This document shows positions 8,227 to 30,555 of a stretch of 64,000 nt of DNA, in pieces. Numbering within the stretch: the first letter of the stretch is position 1; each line of letters starts with the position of its first letter. The notes beneath the pieces were generated by a model. The model searched no databases. It saw only the letters and a list, made by a program, of their open reading frames with translations, and had not been told where the DNA came from. Origin of the DNA: Streptomyces sp. NBC_01262 (GTDB lineage Bacteria; Actinomycetota; Actinomycetes; Streptomycetales; Streptomycetaceae); the NCBI RefSeq assembly GCF_036226365.1, contig NZ_CP108462.1, positions 3,142,501 to 3,206,500 on the forward strand. Direction: 5' to 3'. Position numbers and translations under genes: made by a program.

Positions 8227-8674
8227 CAGCGGCCTCGCGATCGTAGGCGGTCTCGAAGTCCCTGAACACCGGGTGCCGCTGGGGCTCGAACGAGACCTGG
8301 AACGGCTTGAGGGTGTTGCCGAAGATGCCCCGGTCCCCGAGCAGGTGGATCGGGACCGCGAGCAGGGCCCATTCCGGTCGCACCAGCCAGGCCCAGAGGC
8401 CGACGATGGCAGAGCCGGTGATCAGGCTGTGCATGATGTTGTAGGCGACGTAATAGCGCTTGGAGATGTCGCCGGTGGCCGATTTACGGAAAGCGATCGC
8501 GCCCGGGATGTACCCGATCAGGTCGATCACGACGAACAATCCGATGAACACCGGCCAGTTGATCTCGCCGATATTGATGACGGCCAGAACGACGGCGACG
8601 CCGAAGCCCACCAGCCATTCCAGCCGGGACAGCAGAAACGTCCTCTTGGTTTCGAAGCGATTCAGTGCATCCAT
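8201..8674 (-). CDS. Small integral membrane protein of unknown function
   Basis: The 157-aa protein has three or four membrane segments: about residues 19-38, 40-62, 73-98 and 100-119, followed by a hydrophilic C-terminal tail. A conserved-looking HLLGDRGIFGNTLKP after the last segment recalls small actinobacterial and Gram-positive membrane proteins of the DUF4260 type, but I cannot confirm membership. It is the first gene of the left-hand operon, directly downstream of a promoter with the cluster's AGGGG repeats, and overlaps the DUF2156 gene by 26 bp, so the two are probably co-translated. A role as membrane anchor or partner for that acyltransferase, or in self-resistance, is inference. 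Confidence 0.72.
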   Translation of the reverse strand: MDALNRFETKRTFLLSRLEWLVGFGVAVVLAVINIGEINWPVFIGLFVVIDLIGYIPGAIAFRKSATGDISKRYYVAYNIMHSLITGSAIVGLWAWLVRPEWALLAVPIHLLGDRGIFGNTLKPFQVSFEPQRHPVFRDFETAYDREAADAVSHSSV

Positions 8675-8703
8675 TCAGATCCCCACCTCGATGCTATGAC
8701 TCG

Positions 8704-8748
8704 ATTCTGCACCGTGGCGGAAAAGCGCATCCCCCCTTCCCTACCCCT
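8704..8748 (-). promoter_or_regulatory. Cluster promoter with tandem AGGGG repeats (tailoring operon)
   Basis: Read on the minus strand, AGGGGT (8748-8743) and AGGGGGG (8737-8731) lie 11 bp apart, with an extra AGGG between them. A -10-like CAGAAT is at 8709-8704, 28 nt below the last repeat. The same arrangement occurs at the two other cluster promoters, so it is probably an activator box. It drives the gene starting at 8674. Confidence 0.6.
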
Positions 8749-8778
8749 AACGTGTTCCAGGGGTGAGTAGGGGGGATG
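8728..8778. promoter_or_regulatory. G/C-rich inverted repeat between two operons (operator or terminator)
   Basis: Nine bases CATCCCCCC (8728-8736) are mirrored exactly by GGGGGGATG (8770-8778), and inside them ACCCCT (8743-8748) is mirrored by AGGGGT (8759-8764). The palindrome overlaps the AGGGG activator repeats of the tailoring promoter and lies 27 bp beyond the stop of the PKS gene. It could be a dyad operator, a terminator for the long PKS transcript, or both. Confidence 0.5.
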
Positions 8779-8804
8779 CGGGAGGGCCGGGGCGGGATCG
8801 GGGC

Positions 8805-11800
8805 TCAGACGCCGAGTTCGCGGTCGATGAAGGAGAACATCTCGTCGTCGGACGCGGAGTCGATCCGGCCGGCGACCTGGGCTTCGTCGTCCGCGCCCGC
8901 GGCCGCCGCGTCCACCGTCGAGAGGAGGTCCTTGAGGCGGGCGGCGAGGCGGCTGCGCACGACATCCTCGATGGCGTGGCCGGGAGCGGACAGAGCGAGC
9001 TCGATCCGGTCGAGCTCGGCGAAGAGCCAGAGGCCGTCGGCTCCGGTGTCCTTCGCTCCGCCGAAGCGTTCGAGGAGGTGGTCGGTCAGGGTGTCGGAGG
9101 TCGGGTAGTCGAAGATGAGGGTCGCGGGGAGCTGGAGCCCGGTCGCAGCGTTGAGCTGGTTGCGGAAGTCCAGCGCGGTGAGCGAGTCGAAGCCGAACTC
9201 CTGGAACGGCTTGCCCGGTTCGATCTCCGCCCCGCCCGTGAAGCCGAGGATGGCGGCCACCTGACCCCGTACGAGATCCGAGAGAACGGATCGTTTTCCG
9301 GCCTCGTCCAGACCTGCCAGGCGGCTGCCCAGGTCGGCGGTGCCGCCCGCTTCCGTACCGCCGCCGCCCGACGCGGCCCGCCGGGCCGGGGCCGGAAGCA
9401 GCCCTCGCAGCAGGGCGGGAGTGTCCGCGCCCCGGGACCGCAGAGCCGCCGGGTCGACGCGCAGCGGAACCAGCCCGGCCCGGTCGGCGGCGCCGGTCAG
9501 ACCCGCGTCGAACGAGGCCAGGCCCTCGGCCACGGTCAGCGGGGGCAGGCCCTGGCGGCGCATCCGCTCAAGATCGGACTCGCCGAGCCACTGGCTGAGG
9601 CCGGTGCTGGTGTCCCACAGACCGTAGGCGAGGGCCACCGCGGGCAGGCCCTGGGCACGGCGGTGGGCGGCCAGGCCGTCCAGGAAGGCATTGGCGGCGG
9701 CGTAGTTGGCCTGTCCGGCGGCCAGAACCATGCCACCGGCCGAGGAGAACAGCACGAAGGCGGACAGCGGCATGTTCGCGGTCAGCTCGTGCAGATGCCA
9801 GGCGGCGTCGGCCTTCGGGCCGAGTACCGCGTCGACCCGCTCGGGGGTCAGGGCGTCCACCAGACCGTTGTCACCGACGCCCGCGGCGTGCACGACAGCG
9901 GTGAGGGGGTGTGCCGCCGGGATCGCGGCCAGGAGGGCTTCCAGCGCCGTCCGGTCGGCGGCGTCGCAGGCCGCGATGGTCACCTCGGCGCCGAGATCCC
10001 GCAGTTCTTCGGCCAGCTCCTGCGCGCCGGGCGCCTCGGGGCCACGGCGGCTGGTCAGGAGCAGACTGCGTACGCCGTGCGCGGTCACCAAGTGCCGTGC
10101 CACCAGCGCGCCCAGGCCGCCGGTACCGCCGGTGACCAGCACAGTCCCCGCCGGATCCAGAGGTGCATCACCCGTCGGTGCCGACACTCGCGCCAATCGA
10201 GGCACCCGCACCTGCCCGGCGCGTACGGCCGCCTCCGGCTCGCCCGAGGCCAGAACGGCATCGACCGCCTGCCGGGACACCGGATCATCGTCCACGTCGA
10301 TGAGCACGAACCGCCCCGGGTGCTCCGCCTGGGCCGCCCGGACCAGACCCCACACCGGGGACTGCGCGGGCGCCGTGCCCTCGTCCGGGCCGACGGCAAC
10401 GGCCCCCCGCGTCACGACCGCCAGCCGCGAACCCGCCGACGACTCGTCCGCCAGGAAGCCCTGCACCCGCTCCAGCACCGCGTGCAGAGCGCTCCGGGTT
10501 TCGGCGGGCACATCCGCCCCCGCGCTCTCCGGCACCGTGAACTGCTCCCATGGCGCCGAGGATCCGGCGGCAGCGGGACCGGCCGCCACCCACTCCACGG
10601 CGAACAGCACGCCGGACGACGACCCGCGTCCGGCCGCCGCGAGCTGCTCGGCCGACACCGGCCGCAGCCCCAGCGACTCCACCGACAGGACCGGAGCACC
10701 CGTCGGGTCGGCGATCAGCAGTCGGACCGCGCCGGAACCGGCGCCGGCCGACGCCGGGCTCACCCTCACCCGTACGGCCGAAGCGCCCGCCGCGTGGAGC
10801 GTCACGCCCTGCCACGCGAAGGGCAGGGACGGCCGTCCCGGCTCCACGCCCTCGACGAAATCGCCGAGGCTCATCGCGTGCAGCGTGGCGTCCAGCAGGG
10901 CCGGGTGCAGCCCGAAGCGCCCGGCCTCACCGGCCGCCTGCTCGGGCAGCGCGACCTCGGCGAACACCTCGTCGCCCGAGCGCCAGGCCGCCGTGAGGCC
11001 CTGGAAGAGCGGCCCGTACTCCAGCCCGAGCCCGCAGAGCCTGTCGTACATGCCGTCCACCGCGACCGGTTCGGCGCCTCGCGGCGGCCATACGGTGAGG
11101 TGGTCGTCGGCCGGGACCGGTTCGGCGGCCGTCGCGAGCAGGCCTTCGGCGTACAGGGTCCAGGGCAGTGCGAGGTCGTCGTCGGCGCGCGAGTACACCG
11201 CCACCGACCGGCCGGTGTCGCGGGCTTCCCCTACGACCACCTGCACCTGGATCCCGCCCTGCTCGGGGAGCAGCAGCGGGGCCTGCAGGGTCAGTTCCGC
11301 GAGCCGCCCGCAGCCGGCGCGGTCGCCTGCCTGCAAGGCCATCTCCACCATGCCGGTGCCGGGCAGCAGCACCGTCCCCAGCACCGCGTGATCGGCCAGC
11401 CAGGGATGCGTGGACAGGGACAGCCGGCCGCTCAGCACGAGCTGGTCCCCGGCCGCGACCTCGGTCAACGCGCCGAGCAGCGGGTGCTCGACCGCGCCCA
11501 GACCGGCCGTGGTCACATCGCCCGTCGACTCCGCGCCGTCGAGCCAGTACCGCTGCCGGTCGAAGGCGTACGTCGGCAGGTCGACCGGTCGTCCGGCTCC
11601 ACCCAGGCAGCGCGTCCAGTCCACCGGCACGCCCGCCACGTGGAGCCGCGCCAGCGTCTCGACCAGCGTCCGGGGCTCCTCGCGGCCCTTGCGCGTCGCG
11701 GGTACCGCCACCACGACCGCTTCGGCTTCGTCGCCGTCGGCCAGCACCTGCTGTGCCAGCGCCGTCAGTACGCCGTCCGGACCGGCCTCCACCAGCGCCC

Positions 11801-14258
11801 GCGCCCCGGCCGCGACAGCCGCCCGCACCCCGTCCGCGAAGCGCACGGCGGCCCGCACCTGCCCGACCCAGTACTCCGGGTCCTCCAGCTCACCGGGTCC
11901 GGCGATCCGGCCGGTCACTGTGGACGCAATCGGGATGCGCGGAGCGGCGTACGAGACGGATCGCGCCACCAGCCGGAATTCGGCGAGCATGGGCTCCATC
12001 AGCGGCGAGTGGAAGGCGTGCGACACGCGCAGGCGGTGCGTCTTGCGGCCTTGGGCTGCCTGCGCATGCGCGATTTCGGTGACGGCGGCCTCGGCGCCCG
12101 AAATGACAAGGGAGGTCGGGCCGTTGACGGCCGCGATCGAGACCTGGTCGCCGTACCCGTCCAGGGCTTCGGCCACCTCGTCCTCGGTGGCCTGAACGGC
12201 CACCATCGCACCACCCTCGGGCAGCGCCTGCATCAGCCGGGCGCGGGCCGTGACCAGCCGGGCCGCGTCCGAGAGGGAGAAGACACCTGCGACATGCGCA
12301 GCGGCCAGTTCGCCGATGGAGTGGCCGACGAGGATGTGCGGCGTCACGCCGAAGGACTCCAGCAGCCGGAAGGCCGCCACCTCGAACGCGAACAGCGCAG
12401 GCTGCGTAAAGCCGGTGCGGTCCAGCGCCCCCGACTCCGCATCCTCGATCACCTCGGCCAACGGCCGGTCCAGATACCGGTCCAGCTCGGCGCAGGCCTC
12501 CGCGAAGGCTTCCGCGAACACCGGGAACGCCGCCGCCAGCTCACGGCCCATGCCCAGGCGCTGCGCACCCTGGCCCGAGAACAGCACGCCGACCTTCGGC
12601 ACGCCCACCGCGACCCCGCTGATCACACCCGGCGCCGTCTCTCCCGCAGCCAGTGCTTCCAGTCCGTCCAGCCGGTCCAGGCCGTCCGCACCCACGACCA
12701 CCGCGCGGTGCTCGAACTGCGTACGCGACGACACCAGCGCCCCGGCGATGTCCACGGCTCCGACCCCGGGCCGCACCCCGGCCAACTCCCGCAGCCGACC
12801 GGCCTGCCCGCGCAACGCGGCCTCGCTCCGCGCCGACAGGAGCCACGGGACGGGCGCCGAGCCCGAGCCAGCCGCCGCAGCGGCCTCCGGCTCGGGCTCC
12901 GGCTCGGCCTGCTCAAGGATGACGTGGGCGTTCGTACCGCTGATCCCGAACGAGGACACCGCCGAGCGCCTCGGAGCGCCCGTCTCGGGCCACTCCCGCT
13001 GCTCGGTCAGCAGCTTCACGTCGCCCGAGGTCCAGTCGATGTGCGGCGACGGCTCATCGACGTGCAGCGTCCTGGGCAGTACGCCCTCGCGCATCGCCAT
13101 CACCATCTTGATGACACCGCCGACACCAGCCGCCGCCTGCGCATGCCCGATATTCGACTTGAACGACCCCAGCCACAACGGCCGCCCGTGCGACCGCTCC
13201 TGCCCGTACGTCGCCAGGAGCGCCTGAGCCTCGATCGGGTCGCCGAGCGTCGTGCCCGTGCCGTGCGCCTCGACCGTGTCCACGTCCGCCGCCGACAGCC
13301 CGGCATTCGCCAACGCCTGCCGGATCACCCGCTCCTGGGAGGGGCCGTTGGGCGCCGTCAGACCGTTGCTCGCGCCGTCCTGGTTGACGGCGGAGCCGCG
13401 TACGACCGCCAGCACCCGGTGCCCCTTGGCCCGGGCCACGGACAGCCGCTCCAGCACCAGCACACCTACGCCCTCGGCCCACGACGTGCCGTCCGCACCC
13501 GCCGCGAAGGACTTGCACCGGCCGTCGGGGGCCAGGCCGCGCTGGCGGCTGAACTCCAGGAACATGCCGGGCGTGGCCATCACCGTGACGCCGCCCGCGA
13601 GGGCGAGATCGCACTCACCCTGGCGCAGCGCCTGGGCGGCGAGGTGCATCGCGACCAGCGAGGACGAGCAGGCCGTGTCGACCGTCACCGCGGGACCCTC
13701 GAAGCCGAGGGTGTACGAGACGCGGCCGGAGATCAGGCTGCCGCCGCTGGTGGAGGCGTAGACCTGGCCCAGCCCGTAGTCGTGGTACATCACCCCGGCG
13801 AAAACGCCCGTGCGCGAGCCGCGCAGCGAGAGCGGGTCCATGCCCGCCCGCTCGACGGCCTCCCAGGAGGCTTCGAGGAGGATCCGCTGCTGCGGGTCGA
13901 TTGTCAGGGCCTCGCGGGGGGCGATGCCGAAGAAGCGGGGGTCGAAGTCGGCGGCGTCGTAGAGGAAGCCGCCGCGCCGGCAGTACGAGGTGCCCTGGTG
14001 CTCGGGGTCGGGGTGGAAGAGGCCGTCCACGTCCCAGCCACGGTCGAGAGGGATGTCGGAGACGCCGTCGCGGCCCTCGGCGACCAGCCGCCACAAGGCC
14101 TCGGGAGAGGTCGCGCCATCGGGGTAGCGGCAGGCCATGCCGACGATCGCGATGGGCTCGCGGTCCTTGGCCCGGGCGGTCTCCAGGCGCTTCCTGGTGG
14201 TGTGAAGTTCGGCCGTGACCCGCTTGAGGTAGCCGACCAACTCTTCTTCACTGGCCAT
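8805..14258 (-). CDS. Type I PKS, one module KS-AT-DH-KR-ACP (proposed module 5)
   Basis: The 1817-aa protein has an N-terminal coiled-coil docking segment ([17 protein letters not shown]). KS is at about 34-455, with active site DTACSSS and the two His motifs EAHGTGT and NIGHAQ. AT is at about 555-840; GHSIGE near 644 and HAFHS near 747 indicate malonyl-CoA. DH starts near 920, with [13 protein letters not shown] near 955 and the second-half Asp in [12 protein letters not shown] is at about 1370-1550, with GGTGGLG and the S/Y/N residues. ACP follows (GFDSL near 1689), then a C-terminal docking helix ending [15 protein letters not shown]. No ER is present, so it should leave a double bond. 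In the KR the B-type LDD motif reads GDN, so its stereotype cannot be read. It is the last gene of the core operon; docking ends suggest it hands the chain to the 52667-55984 protein. Confidence 0.93.
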   Translation of the reverse strand: MASEEELVGYLKRVTAELHTTRKRLETARAKDREPIAIVGMACRYPDGATSPEALWRLVAEGRDGVSDIPLDRGWDVDGLFHPDPEHQGTSYCRRGGFLYDAADFDPRFFGIAPREALTIDPQQRILLEASWEAVERAGMDPLSLRGSRTGVFAGVMYHDYGLGQVYASTSGGSLISGRVSYTLGFEGPAVTVDTACSSSLVAMHLAAQALRQGECDLALAGGVTVMATPGMFLEFSRQRGLAPDGRCKSFAAGADGTSWAEGVGVLVLERLSVARAKGHRVLAVVRGSAVNQDGASNGLTAPNGPSQERVIRQALANAGLSAADVDTVEAHGTGTTLGDPIEAQALLATYGQERSHGRPLWLGSFKSNIGHAQAAAGVGGVIKMVMAMREGVLPRTLHVDEPSPHIDWTSGDVKLLTEQREWPETGAPRRSAVSSFGISGTNAHVILEQAEPEPEPEAAAAAGSGSAPVPWLLSARSEAALRGQAGRLRELAGVRPGVGAVDIAGALVSSRTQFEHRAVVVGADGLDRLDGLEALAAGETAPGVISGVAVGVPKVGVLFSGQGAQRLGMGRELAAAFPVFAEAFAEACAELDRYLDRPLAEVIEDAESGALDRTGFTQPALFAFEVAAFRLLESFGVTPHILVGHSIGELAAAHVAGVFSLSDAARLVTARARLMQALPEGGAMVAVQATEDEVAEALDGYGDQVSIAAVNGPTSLVISGAEAAVTEIAHAQAAQGRKTHRLRVSHAFHSPLMEPMLAEFRLVARSVSYAAPRIPIASTVTGRIAGPGELEDPEYWVGQVRAAVRFADGVRAAVAAGARALVEAGPDGVLTALAQQVLADGDEAEAVVVAVPATRKGREEPRTLVETLARLHVAGVPVDWTRCLGGAGRPVDLPTYAFDRQRYWLDGAESTGDVTTAGLGAVEHPLLGALTEVAAGDQLVLSGRLSLSTHPWLADHAVLGTVLLPGTGMVEMALQAGDRAGCGRLAELTLQAPLLLPEQGGIQVQVVVGEARDTGRSVAVYSRADDDLALPWTLYAEGLLATAAEPVPADDHLTVWPPRGAEPVAVDGMYDRLCGLGLEYGPLFQGLTAAWRSGDEVFAEVALPEQAAGEAGRFGLHPALLDATLHAMSLGDFVEGVEPGRPSLPFAWQGVTLHAAGASAVRVRVSPASAGAGSGAVRLLIADPTGAPVLSVESLGLRPVSAEQLAAAGRGSSSGVLFAVEWVAAGPAAAGSSAPWEQFTVPESAGADVPAETRSALHAVLERVQGFLADESSAGSRLAVVTRGAVAVGPDEGTAPAQSPVWGLVRAAQAEHPGRFVLIDVDDDPVSRQAVDAVLASGEPEAAVRAGQVRVPRLARVSAPTGDAPLDPAGTVLVTGGTGGLGALVARHLVTAHGVRSLLLTSRRGPEAPGAQELAEELRDLGAEVTIAACDAADRTALEALLAAIPAAHPLTAVVHAAGVGDNGLVDALTPERVDAVLGPKADAAWHLHELTANMPLSAFVLFSSAGGMVLAAGQANYAAANAFLDGLAAHRRAQGLPAVALAYGLWDTSTGLSQWLGESDLERMRRQGLPPLTVAEGLASFDAGLTGAADRAGLVPLRVDPAALRSRGADTPALLRGLLPAPARRAASGGGGTEAGGTADLGSRLAGLDEAGKRSVLSDLVRGQVAAILGFTGGAEIEPGKPFQEFGFDSLTALDFRNQLNAATGLQLPATLIFDYPTSDTLTDHLLERFGGAKDTGADGLWLFAELDRIELALSAPGHAIEDVVRSRLAARLKDLLSTVDAAAAGADDEAQVAGRIDSASDDEMFSFIDRELGV
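9340..10250. repeat. Long near-identical copy of 14850-15760 (KR-ACP region of two PKS modules)
   Basis: The DNA for the KR and KR-ACP linker of the single-module PKS at 8805-14258 closely matches that of the second module of the 14309-24988 PKS. Stretches such as CCGCTTCCGTACCGCCGCCG are shared exactly. Both copies also share the GDN variant of the KR motif, so they derive from one recent duplication or gene-conversion event. Confidence 0.75.
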
Positions 14259-14308
14259 TTTCGTATCGCCTTCCCGGCTGGTCGCTGGTCGCTGGTGGTC
14301 GCTGGTTG
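14259..14308. repeat. Short spacer with GGTCGCTG repeats between PKS genes
   Basis: The 50-bp gap between two PKS genes contains about four imperfect copies of a GGTCGCTG unit (14276-14308). It is too short for an independent promoter. The downstream start has an AAGGCGATACGAAA-like leader on the minus strand, so re-initiation within one transcript is likely. Confidence 0.5.
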
Positions 14309-24988
<10,680 letters not shown>

Positions 24989-25006
24989 CGCCTGATCCTT
25001 TTTTCC

Positions 25007-28000
25007 TCAGAAGGACTTGAGTTCGCTTTCGAGCTCCGCCAGAAGCTCGTCGTCCGAGGCGACGGCCAGCTCGCCGCCCGCACTCGCGCGCACCAACTCC
25101 CGCAGGCGGGAGGTGACTTCCTGCCGCAACGGATCGTCGTCCGGGCCCAGCCCGGCCATGGCCGCCTCCAGGCGCTCCAGGTCGGCCAGCACCGGGTTGC
25201 CGGTCTCGGTGGGCTCCGGCGCCAGTTCCCGCAGGAGCAGCTGGATCAGTGCGGTGGGGGTGGGGTAGTCGAAGATGAGGCTGGCCGGGAGCTTGAGCCC
25301 GGTCGCGGCATTGAGCTGGTTACGGAACTCCAGCGCCGTCAGCGAGTCGAACCCCAGGTGCTGGAACAGCCGGTCCGCACTCACCGCGTCCGCACCCGCG
25401 AACCCGAGCACCGCCGCCACCTGACCCCGTACGACCTCCGAGACGGCTCGTTCCTGCCCGGCCGGGTCCAGGCCGGCGAGCCGGTCCTTGAGCCCGGCGA
25501 CGGCCGCCGGCTTGGCGCTGCCGGCCACGGCCCGCCGCACCACGCCCGTGACGAGCTGCCGGACCAGGGGCCGTACGGGGTCCTGCGCCCCGAGCGCCTT
25601 CAGATCGAGCCGGGCGGGTACGAGCGCCGCCCGGTCCCCGGCCAGCCCAGCGTCGAGCGCGGCAAGCCCCTCCGCGTCGGACAGCGGCAGGACCCCGGCG
25701 CTCTCCAGCCGCCGCAGCTCCGCCTCGCCCAGCCCGCCGGCCATCCCGCCGGCCGACCACAACCCGAAGCCCAGGGCCGCGCCGGGCAGGCCCCGGCCGC
25801 GCCGGAAGGCGGCGAGGCCGTCCAGGAAGGCGTTGGCGGCGCCGTAGTTGGCCTGCCCCGCGTTGCCCCAGATGCCGGCCAGCGAGGAGAACATCACGAA
25901 GGCGGTGAGCGGCAGTCCCTGGGTCAGCTCGTGCAGATGCCAGGCGGCGTCCGCCTTCGGCCGCAGCACCCGGTCCACCTGCTCCCGTGACAGCGAGCCC
26001 ACCAGCCCGTCGTCCAGAACCCCGGCGGCGTGCACGACGGCGGTCAGCGGACGGTCGCCCGGAATCGAGCCGAGCAGAGCGGCCACCGCCGTCCGGTCGG
26101 CGACATCGCAGGTCGCGACCGTGGCCTCGGCGCCCAGCTCCGCCAGCTCGCTCACCAGTGCTTCCGCACCCGGGGCCCGTACGCCACGGCGGCTGGTCAG
26201 CAGCAGGTGACGCACCCCGTGCGCCCCGGCCAGGTGCCGCGCCACCACGGCGCCCAGCCCGCCCGTGCCGCCGGTCACGAGCACCGTGCCCGCGGGGTCC
26301 AGCTCCACGGCACCGTTAGCGGCCTCGGTGACCCGCGCCAGCCGGGGCACCCGCACCCGGCCGGCCCGGACCGCCGTCTCCGGCTCGCCCAGGGCCGCCA
26401 CGTCGGCCAGCACCTGCCAGGAGGCCGGATCGTCGTCCACGTCCACCAGCAGGAGCCGCTGCGGCTGTTCGGTCTGAGCGGCCCGCACCAGGCCCGACAC
26501 CGGCGCCAGGGAGACGTCCGGGGTCTCGCCCTCGGTGGCCGCGACCGCCGTGCGGGTCACGACGACCAGCCGGGACGCGGACAGCCGCTCGTCGGCCAGC
26601 CACTCCCTGACCAGGTCCAGCGCCTCGTACGTACTCTGCCGGGCGTCCCCGGCGACATCCTCCCCGCCCCGCGACACGACCTCGGCGAACACCAGGTCCG
26701 GCACCGCCTCGGCCTCCCGCAGCGCGGACAGCCCGGCGAAGCTCTCGACCCCGGCACCCATCCGGTGCGCCCCGAGCGCGGCAAGGCGGCCCTGCGGCGG
26801 CCCGGCGGGCAGCGGCACCTCCACCCAGTCCACCCCGAACAGCGCCCCGCCGCCGGACGACTCGCGCCCCGCCGCCGCCAACTGCTCGGCCGACACGGGC
26901 CGCAGCCCCAGCGACTCCACCGTCAGCACCGGCGCGCCCGCCGGATCGGCGATCTCCAGCCGTACGCCGGAGCCCTCGGGCGACACCCGTACCCGTACGG
27001 CCGAGGCGCCCGCCGCGTGCAGCGAGACCCCCTGCCACGCGAACGGCAGCGACGGCCGCCCCGGCTCCGCACCCTGCTCCGGCCCCTGATCCGCCCCCTG
27101 GACGAAATCGCCCAGCGTGATGGCGTGCAGCACGGCGTCCAGCAGCGCCGGATGCAGCCCGAAGCTCCCGGCCTCGCCCGCCGCCTGCTCCGGCAGCGCC
27201 ACCTCGGCGAACACATCCCGGCCCCGCCGCCACGCCGCCGTCAGCCCCTGGAAGACCGGACCGTACTCCAACCCGAGTTCCGCCAGGTCGTCGTAGGTGC
27301 CGTGCAGCGGGAGCGGCTGCGCCTTCTGCGGGGGCCAGACGGTGAGTTCGGCGGCCGGCTCGGGCTGCCCGGCGGCAGCCAGCACGCCCTGCGCATGCAG
27401 CGTCCACGGCGCCTGCCCGGATTCGTCGTCCCGCCGCGAGTGCACCGACACCGACGCCCCGGAGACCACGACCTGTATCTGCACCGCGCTCTCGCCGGCC
27501 AGCACGAGCGGCGCCTGCAGCGTCAGCTCCTCCAGCCGCCCGAAGCCCGCCCGGTCGCCCGCCTGCAACGCCAGTTCCACGAACGCCGTCCCCGGCAGCA
27601 GCACACTGCCCAGCACGGCGTGATCCGCCAGCCACGGATGCGTAGACAGCGAGACCCTGCCGCTCAGGACGAGCTGATCCCCGGCGGCCACCTCCGTCAC
27701 CGCGCCCAGCAGCGGATGCTCCACCGCCCCGAGCCCGGCGGTGGTCACATCAGCTACCCCAGCCGTCGCCCGCAACCAGTACCTCCGGTGGTCAAATGCG
27801 TACGTCGGCAGGTCGACCCGCCGCCCGGCCCCCACGTAACGGGACCAGTCCACCGCCACGCCCCGCACGTGGAGCCGCGCCAGGGCCTCGACCAGGACGC
27901 GGGCCTCGTCGCGGTCCTTGCGGGCCATGGGCACCGCCAACACCTCGGCCTCGGCCAGCACCTGCTGGGCCATCGCCGTCAGCACGCTGTCCGGCCCGGC

Positions 28001-30499
28001 CTCCACCAGCACCCGCGCACCGGCATCCACCGCCGCCTTCACCCCGTCGGCGAAACGGACGGCCTGCCGGACATGCCGCACCCAGTACTCCGGATCCTCC
28101 AGCTCACCGGGCCCGGCCACCCGGCCGGTCACATTCGACACCACGGGAACGCGCGGAGGGGCGTAGGACAGCGAGGCGGCGATCTCGCGGAACTCGGCGA
28201 GCATGGGCTCCATCAGCGGCGAGTGGAACGCGTGCGACACGCGCAGGCGGTGCGTCTTACGCCCCTGAGCGGCCAGCTCACCGGCAATGGCGAGAACGGC
28301 GTCCTCGGCGCCCGAAACGACCACGGACGCCGGGCCGTTGACGGCCGCGACGGACACCTCGCCCTCATGACCGGCCAGCAGGGCGGCCACCTCGTCCTCC
28401 TCGGCCTGGACGGCCACCATCGCGCCGCCCTCGGGGAGCGCCTGCATGAGCCGCGCCCGCGCCGCCACCAACCGTGCGGCATCCGCCAGCGAAAAGACAC
28501 CCGCCACATGCGCAGCGGCCAGTTCACCGACCGAATGCCCCACCAGGACATGCGGCGCAATGCCAAACGACTCCAGCAACCGGAAAGCCGCCACCTCGAA
28601 CGCGAACAGCGCAGGCTGCGTAAAGCCCGTCCGGTCCAGCGCCCCCGACTCGGCGCCGCCGATCACCTTGGTCAGCGGCCGGTCCAGGTAGCGGTCCAGC
28701 TCACCGCACGCCTCGGCGAAGGCGTCGGCGAAGACCGGGAACCGCTCGGCCAGTTCACGGCCCATGCCCAGCCGCTGGGCACCCTGCCCGGAGAAGAGGA
28801 TGCCGACTCGGGCCACGCCGCCCGTGCTGCCGGTGATGACACCGGGCGCGGGCTCGCCCGCCGCGAGCGCCGCCAGGCCGGCGGCCAGCTCGTCCCGGTC
28901 CGAGCCGAGCACGACGGCGCGCTGGTCGAAGTGCGTACGGGAGGCCGCCAGCGCCCCGGCCACATCGGCCACGCCGCCCGCGCCGGGATCCAGCGCCGCC
29001 AGCCGTTCGGCCTGGCCGCGCAGCGACGCGGGGCTGCGCGCGGACAGGACCCACGGCACCACACCAGTGGGGGCGGTCTCGGGCTCGGCCTCCGCTTCCG
29101 CTGCCGCCTGCTCAAGGATGACGTGCGCGTTCGTACCGCTGATCCCGAACGACGACACGCCCGCCCGGCGCGGACGGTCGCCGCTGTCCGGCCACTCCCG
29201 CGCCTCCGTCAGCAACTCGACGACCCCCGTCGACCAGTCCACGTACGGCGACGGCTCGTCCACGTGCAGGGTCCTGGGCAGTACGCCCTCGCGCATCGCC
29301 ATGACCAGCTTGATGACGCTGCCGACCCCGGCCGCCGCCTGCGCATGCCCGATATTGGACTTGAGGGACCCCAGCCACAACGGCCGTTCCTTGGCACGCC
29401 CCTGCCCGTACGCGGCGATCAGCGCCTGGGCCTCGATCGGGTCGCCGAGCGGCGTACCGGTGCCGTGTGCGTCGACCGCGTCCACGTCGGCCGCCGACAG
29501 TCCGGCCTGCGCGAGGGCCTGCCGGATCACCCGCTCCTGGGAGGGGCCGTTCGGCGCGGTGAGGCCGTTGCTGGCGCCGTCCTGGTTGATGGCGGATCCG
29601 CGCACGACGGCCAGCACCCGATGTCCGTTCGCGCGAGCCACCGACAGCCGCTCCAGCACCAGCACACCGACGCCCTCGGCCCATGACGTACCGTCCGCGC
29701 CCGCCGCGAAGGACTTGCAGCGGCCGTCCTCCGCGAGCCCGCGCTGGCGGCTGAACTCGACGAAGGAGCCGGGCGTGGGCATCACGGTCACGCCGCCCGC
29801 CAGGGCGAGTTCGCACTCGCCCTGGCGCAGTGCCTGGGCGGCCAGGTGCATCGCGACCAGCGAGGACGAGCAGGCCGTGTCGACGGTCACCGCTGGGCCC
29901 TCGAAGCCCAGGGTGTAGGACACCCGGCCGGAGACGACGCTCGCGGCCTTGCCGGTGCTGGCCATGCCCTCCAGGTCGCCGGGGACGGTGGACAGCGGGG
30001 TGGCGTACTCGTGGTGCATGACGCCAGCGAAGACCCCGGCGCGGGAGCCGCGCAGCGAGGAGGGGGTGATGCCGGCCCGTTCGATGGCCTCCCAGGAGGC
30101 TTCGAGGAGCAGCCGCTGCTGCGGGTCGACGACCAGCGCCTCGCGGGGCGAGATGCCGAAGAAGGCGGCGTCGAAGTCCCCGGCGTCGTAGAGGAAGCCG
30201 CCGTGGCGGGTGTAGCTGGTCCCGGTGTGGTCGGGGTCGGGGTGGTAGACGCCGTCGAGGTCCCAGCCGCGGTCGCCGGGGAAGTCGCTGATGGCGTCGG
30301 TCTCCCCGGCGACGAGGCGCCAGAGGTCTTCGGGCGAGGTGACGCCGCCGGGGTAGCGGCAGGACATCCCGATGATGGCGATCGGCTCGCGGGCGGCGGA
30401 GGCGGCGGAGTTGAGCAAACGATTCTGCTCGCGAAGGCGTTCCGTCTCCTTCAGCGACGCTCGCAGCGCGTCGATCAGTTTGGTGTCGTTGGCGGCCAT
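25007..30499 (-). CDS. Type I PKS, one module KS-AT-DH-KR-ACP (proposed module 2)
   Basis: The 1830-aa protein starts with a docking segment of a different type from its neighbours ([18 protein letters not shown]). KS follows (DTACSSS near 207, DAHGTGT, NIGHAQ), then AT (GHSVGE near 656, HAFHS near 756, malonyl-type), DH ([13 protein letters not shown] near 960, [10 protein letters not shown]), KR near 1403 with an intact LDD motif (B-type, expected to give an E double bond), and ACP GFDSL near 1716. The C-terminal tail ends [16 protein letters not shown]. The open frame continues upstream to 30964, but that part is unlike any PKS and crosses the fold-back element, so I place the start at the ATG at 30497-30499. 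A GTG 12 bp upstream with an adjacent GAGGAG is the alternative. The gene ends 18 bp before the bimodular PKS. Confidence 0.92.
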   Translation of the reverse strand: MAANDTKLIDALRASLKETERLREQNRLLNSAASAAREPIAIIGMSCRYPGGVTSPEDLWRLVAGETDAISDFPGDRGWDLDGVYHPDPDHTGTSYTRHGGFLYDAGDFDAAFFGISPREALVVDPQQRLLLEASWEAIERAGITPSSLRGSRAGVFAGVMHHEYATPLSTVPGDLEGMASTGKAASVVSGRVSYTLGFEGPAVTVDTACSSSLVAMHLAAQALRQGECELALAGGVTVMPTPGSFVEFSRQRGLAEDGRCKSFAAGADGTSWAEGVGVLVLERLSVARANGHRVLAVVRGSAINQDGASNGLTAPNGPSQERVIRQALAQAGLSAADVDAVDAHGTGTPLGDPIEAQALIAAYGQGRAKERPLWLGSLKSNIGHAQAAAGVGSVIKLVMAMREGVLPRTLHVDEPSPYVDWSTGVVELLTEAREWPDSGDRPRRAGVSSFGISGTNAHVILEQAAAEAEAEPETAPTGVVPWVLSARSPASLRGQAERLAALDPGAGGVADVAGALAASRTHFDQRAVVLGSDRDELAAGLAALAAGEPAPGVITGSTGGVARVGILFSGQGAQRLGMGRELAERFPVFADAFAEACGELDRYLDRPLTKVIGGAESGALDRTGFTQPALFAFEVAAFRLLESFGIAPHVLVGHSVGELAAAHVAGVFSLADAARLVAARARLMQALPEGGAMVAVQAEEDEVAALLAGHEGEVSVAAVNGPASVVVSGAEDAVLAIAGELAAQGRKTHRLRVSHAFHSPLMEPMLAEFREIAASLSYAPPRVPVVSNVTGRVAGPGELEDPEYWVRHVRQAVRFADGVKAAVDAGARVLVEAGPDSVLTAMAQQVLAEAEVLAVPMARKDRDEARVLVEALARLHVRGVAVDWSRYVGAGRRVDLPTYAFDHRRYWLRATAGVADVTTAGLGAVEHPLLGAVTEVAAGDQLVLSGRVSLSTHPWLADHAVLGSVLLPGTAFVELALQAGDRAGFGRLEELTLQAPLVLAGESAVQIQVVVSGASVSVHSRRDDESGQAPWTLHAQGVLAAAGQPEPAAELTVWPPQKAQPLPLHGTYDDLAELGLEYGPVFQGLTAAWRRGRDVFAEVALPEQAAGEAGSFGLHPALLDAVLHAITLGDFVQGADQGPEQGAEPGRPSLPFAWQGVSLHAAGASAVRVRVSPEGSGVRLEIADPAGAPVLTVESLGLRPVSAEQLAAAGRESSGGGALFGVDWVEVPLPAGPPQGRLAALGAHRMGAGVESFAGLSALREAEAVPDLVFAEVVSRGGEDVAGDARQSTYEALDLVREWLADERLSASRLVVVTRTAVAATEGETPDVSLAPVSGLVRAAQTEQPQRLLLVDVDDDPASWQVLADVAALGEPETAVRAGRVRVPRLARVTEAANGAVELDPAGTVLVTGGTGGLGAVVARHLAGAHGVRHLLLTSRRGVRAPGAEALVSELAELGAEATVATCDVADRTAVAALLGSIPGDRPLTAVVHAAGVLDDGLVGSLSREQVDRVLRPKADAAWHLHELTQGLPLTAFVMFSSLAGIWGNAGQANYGAANAFLDGLAAFRRGRGLPGAALGFGLWSAGGMAGGLGEAELRRLESAGVLPLSDAEGLAALDAGLAGDRAALVPARLDLKALGAQDPVRPLVRQLVTGVVRRAVAGSAKPAAVAGLKDRLAGLDPAGQERAVSEVVRGQVAAVLGFAGADAVSADRLFQHLGFDSLTALEFRNQLNAATGLKLPASLIFDYPTPTALIQLLLRELAPEPTETGNPVLADLERLEAAMAGLGPDDDPLRQEVTSRLRELVRASAGGELAVASDDELLAELESELKSF

Positions 30500-30555
30500 C
30501 TCTACGTTCACGCTCCTCGCGTCAAGGGCAAAAAATGACGACGCACCGATGCCTA

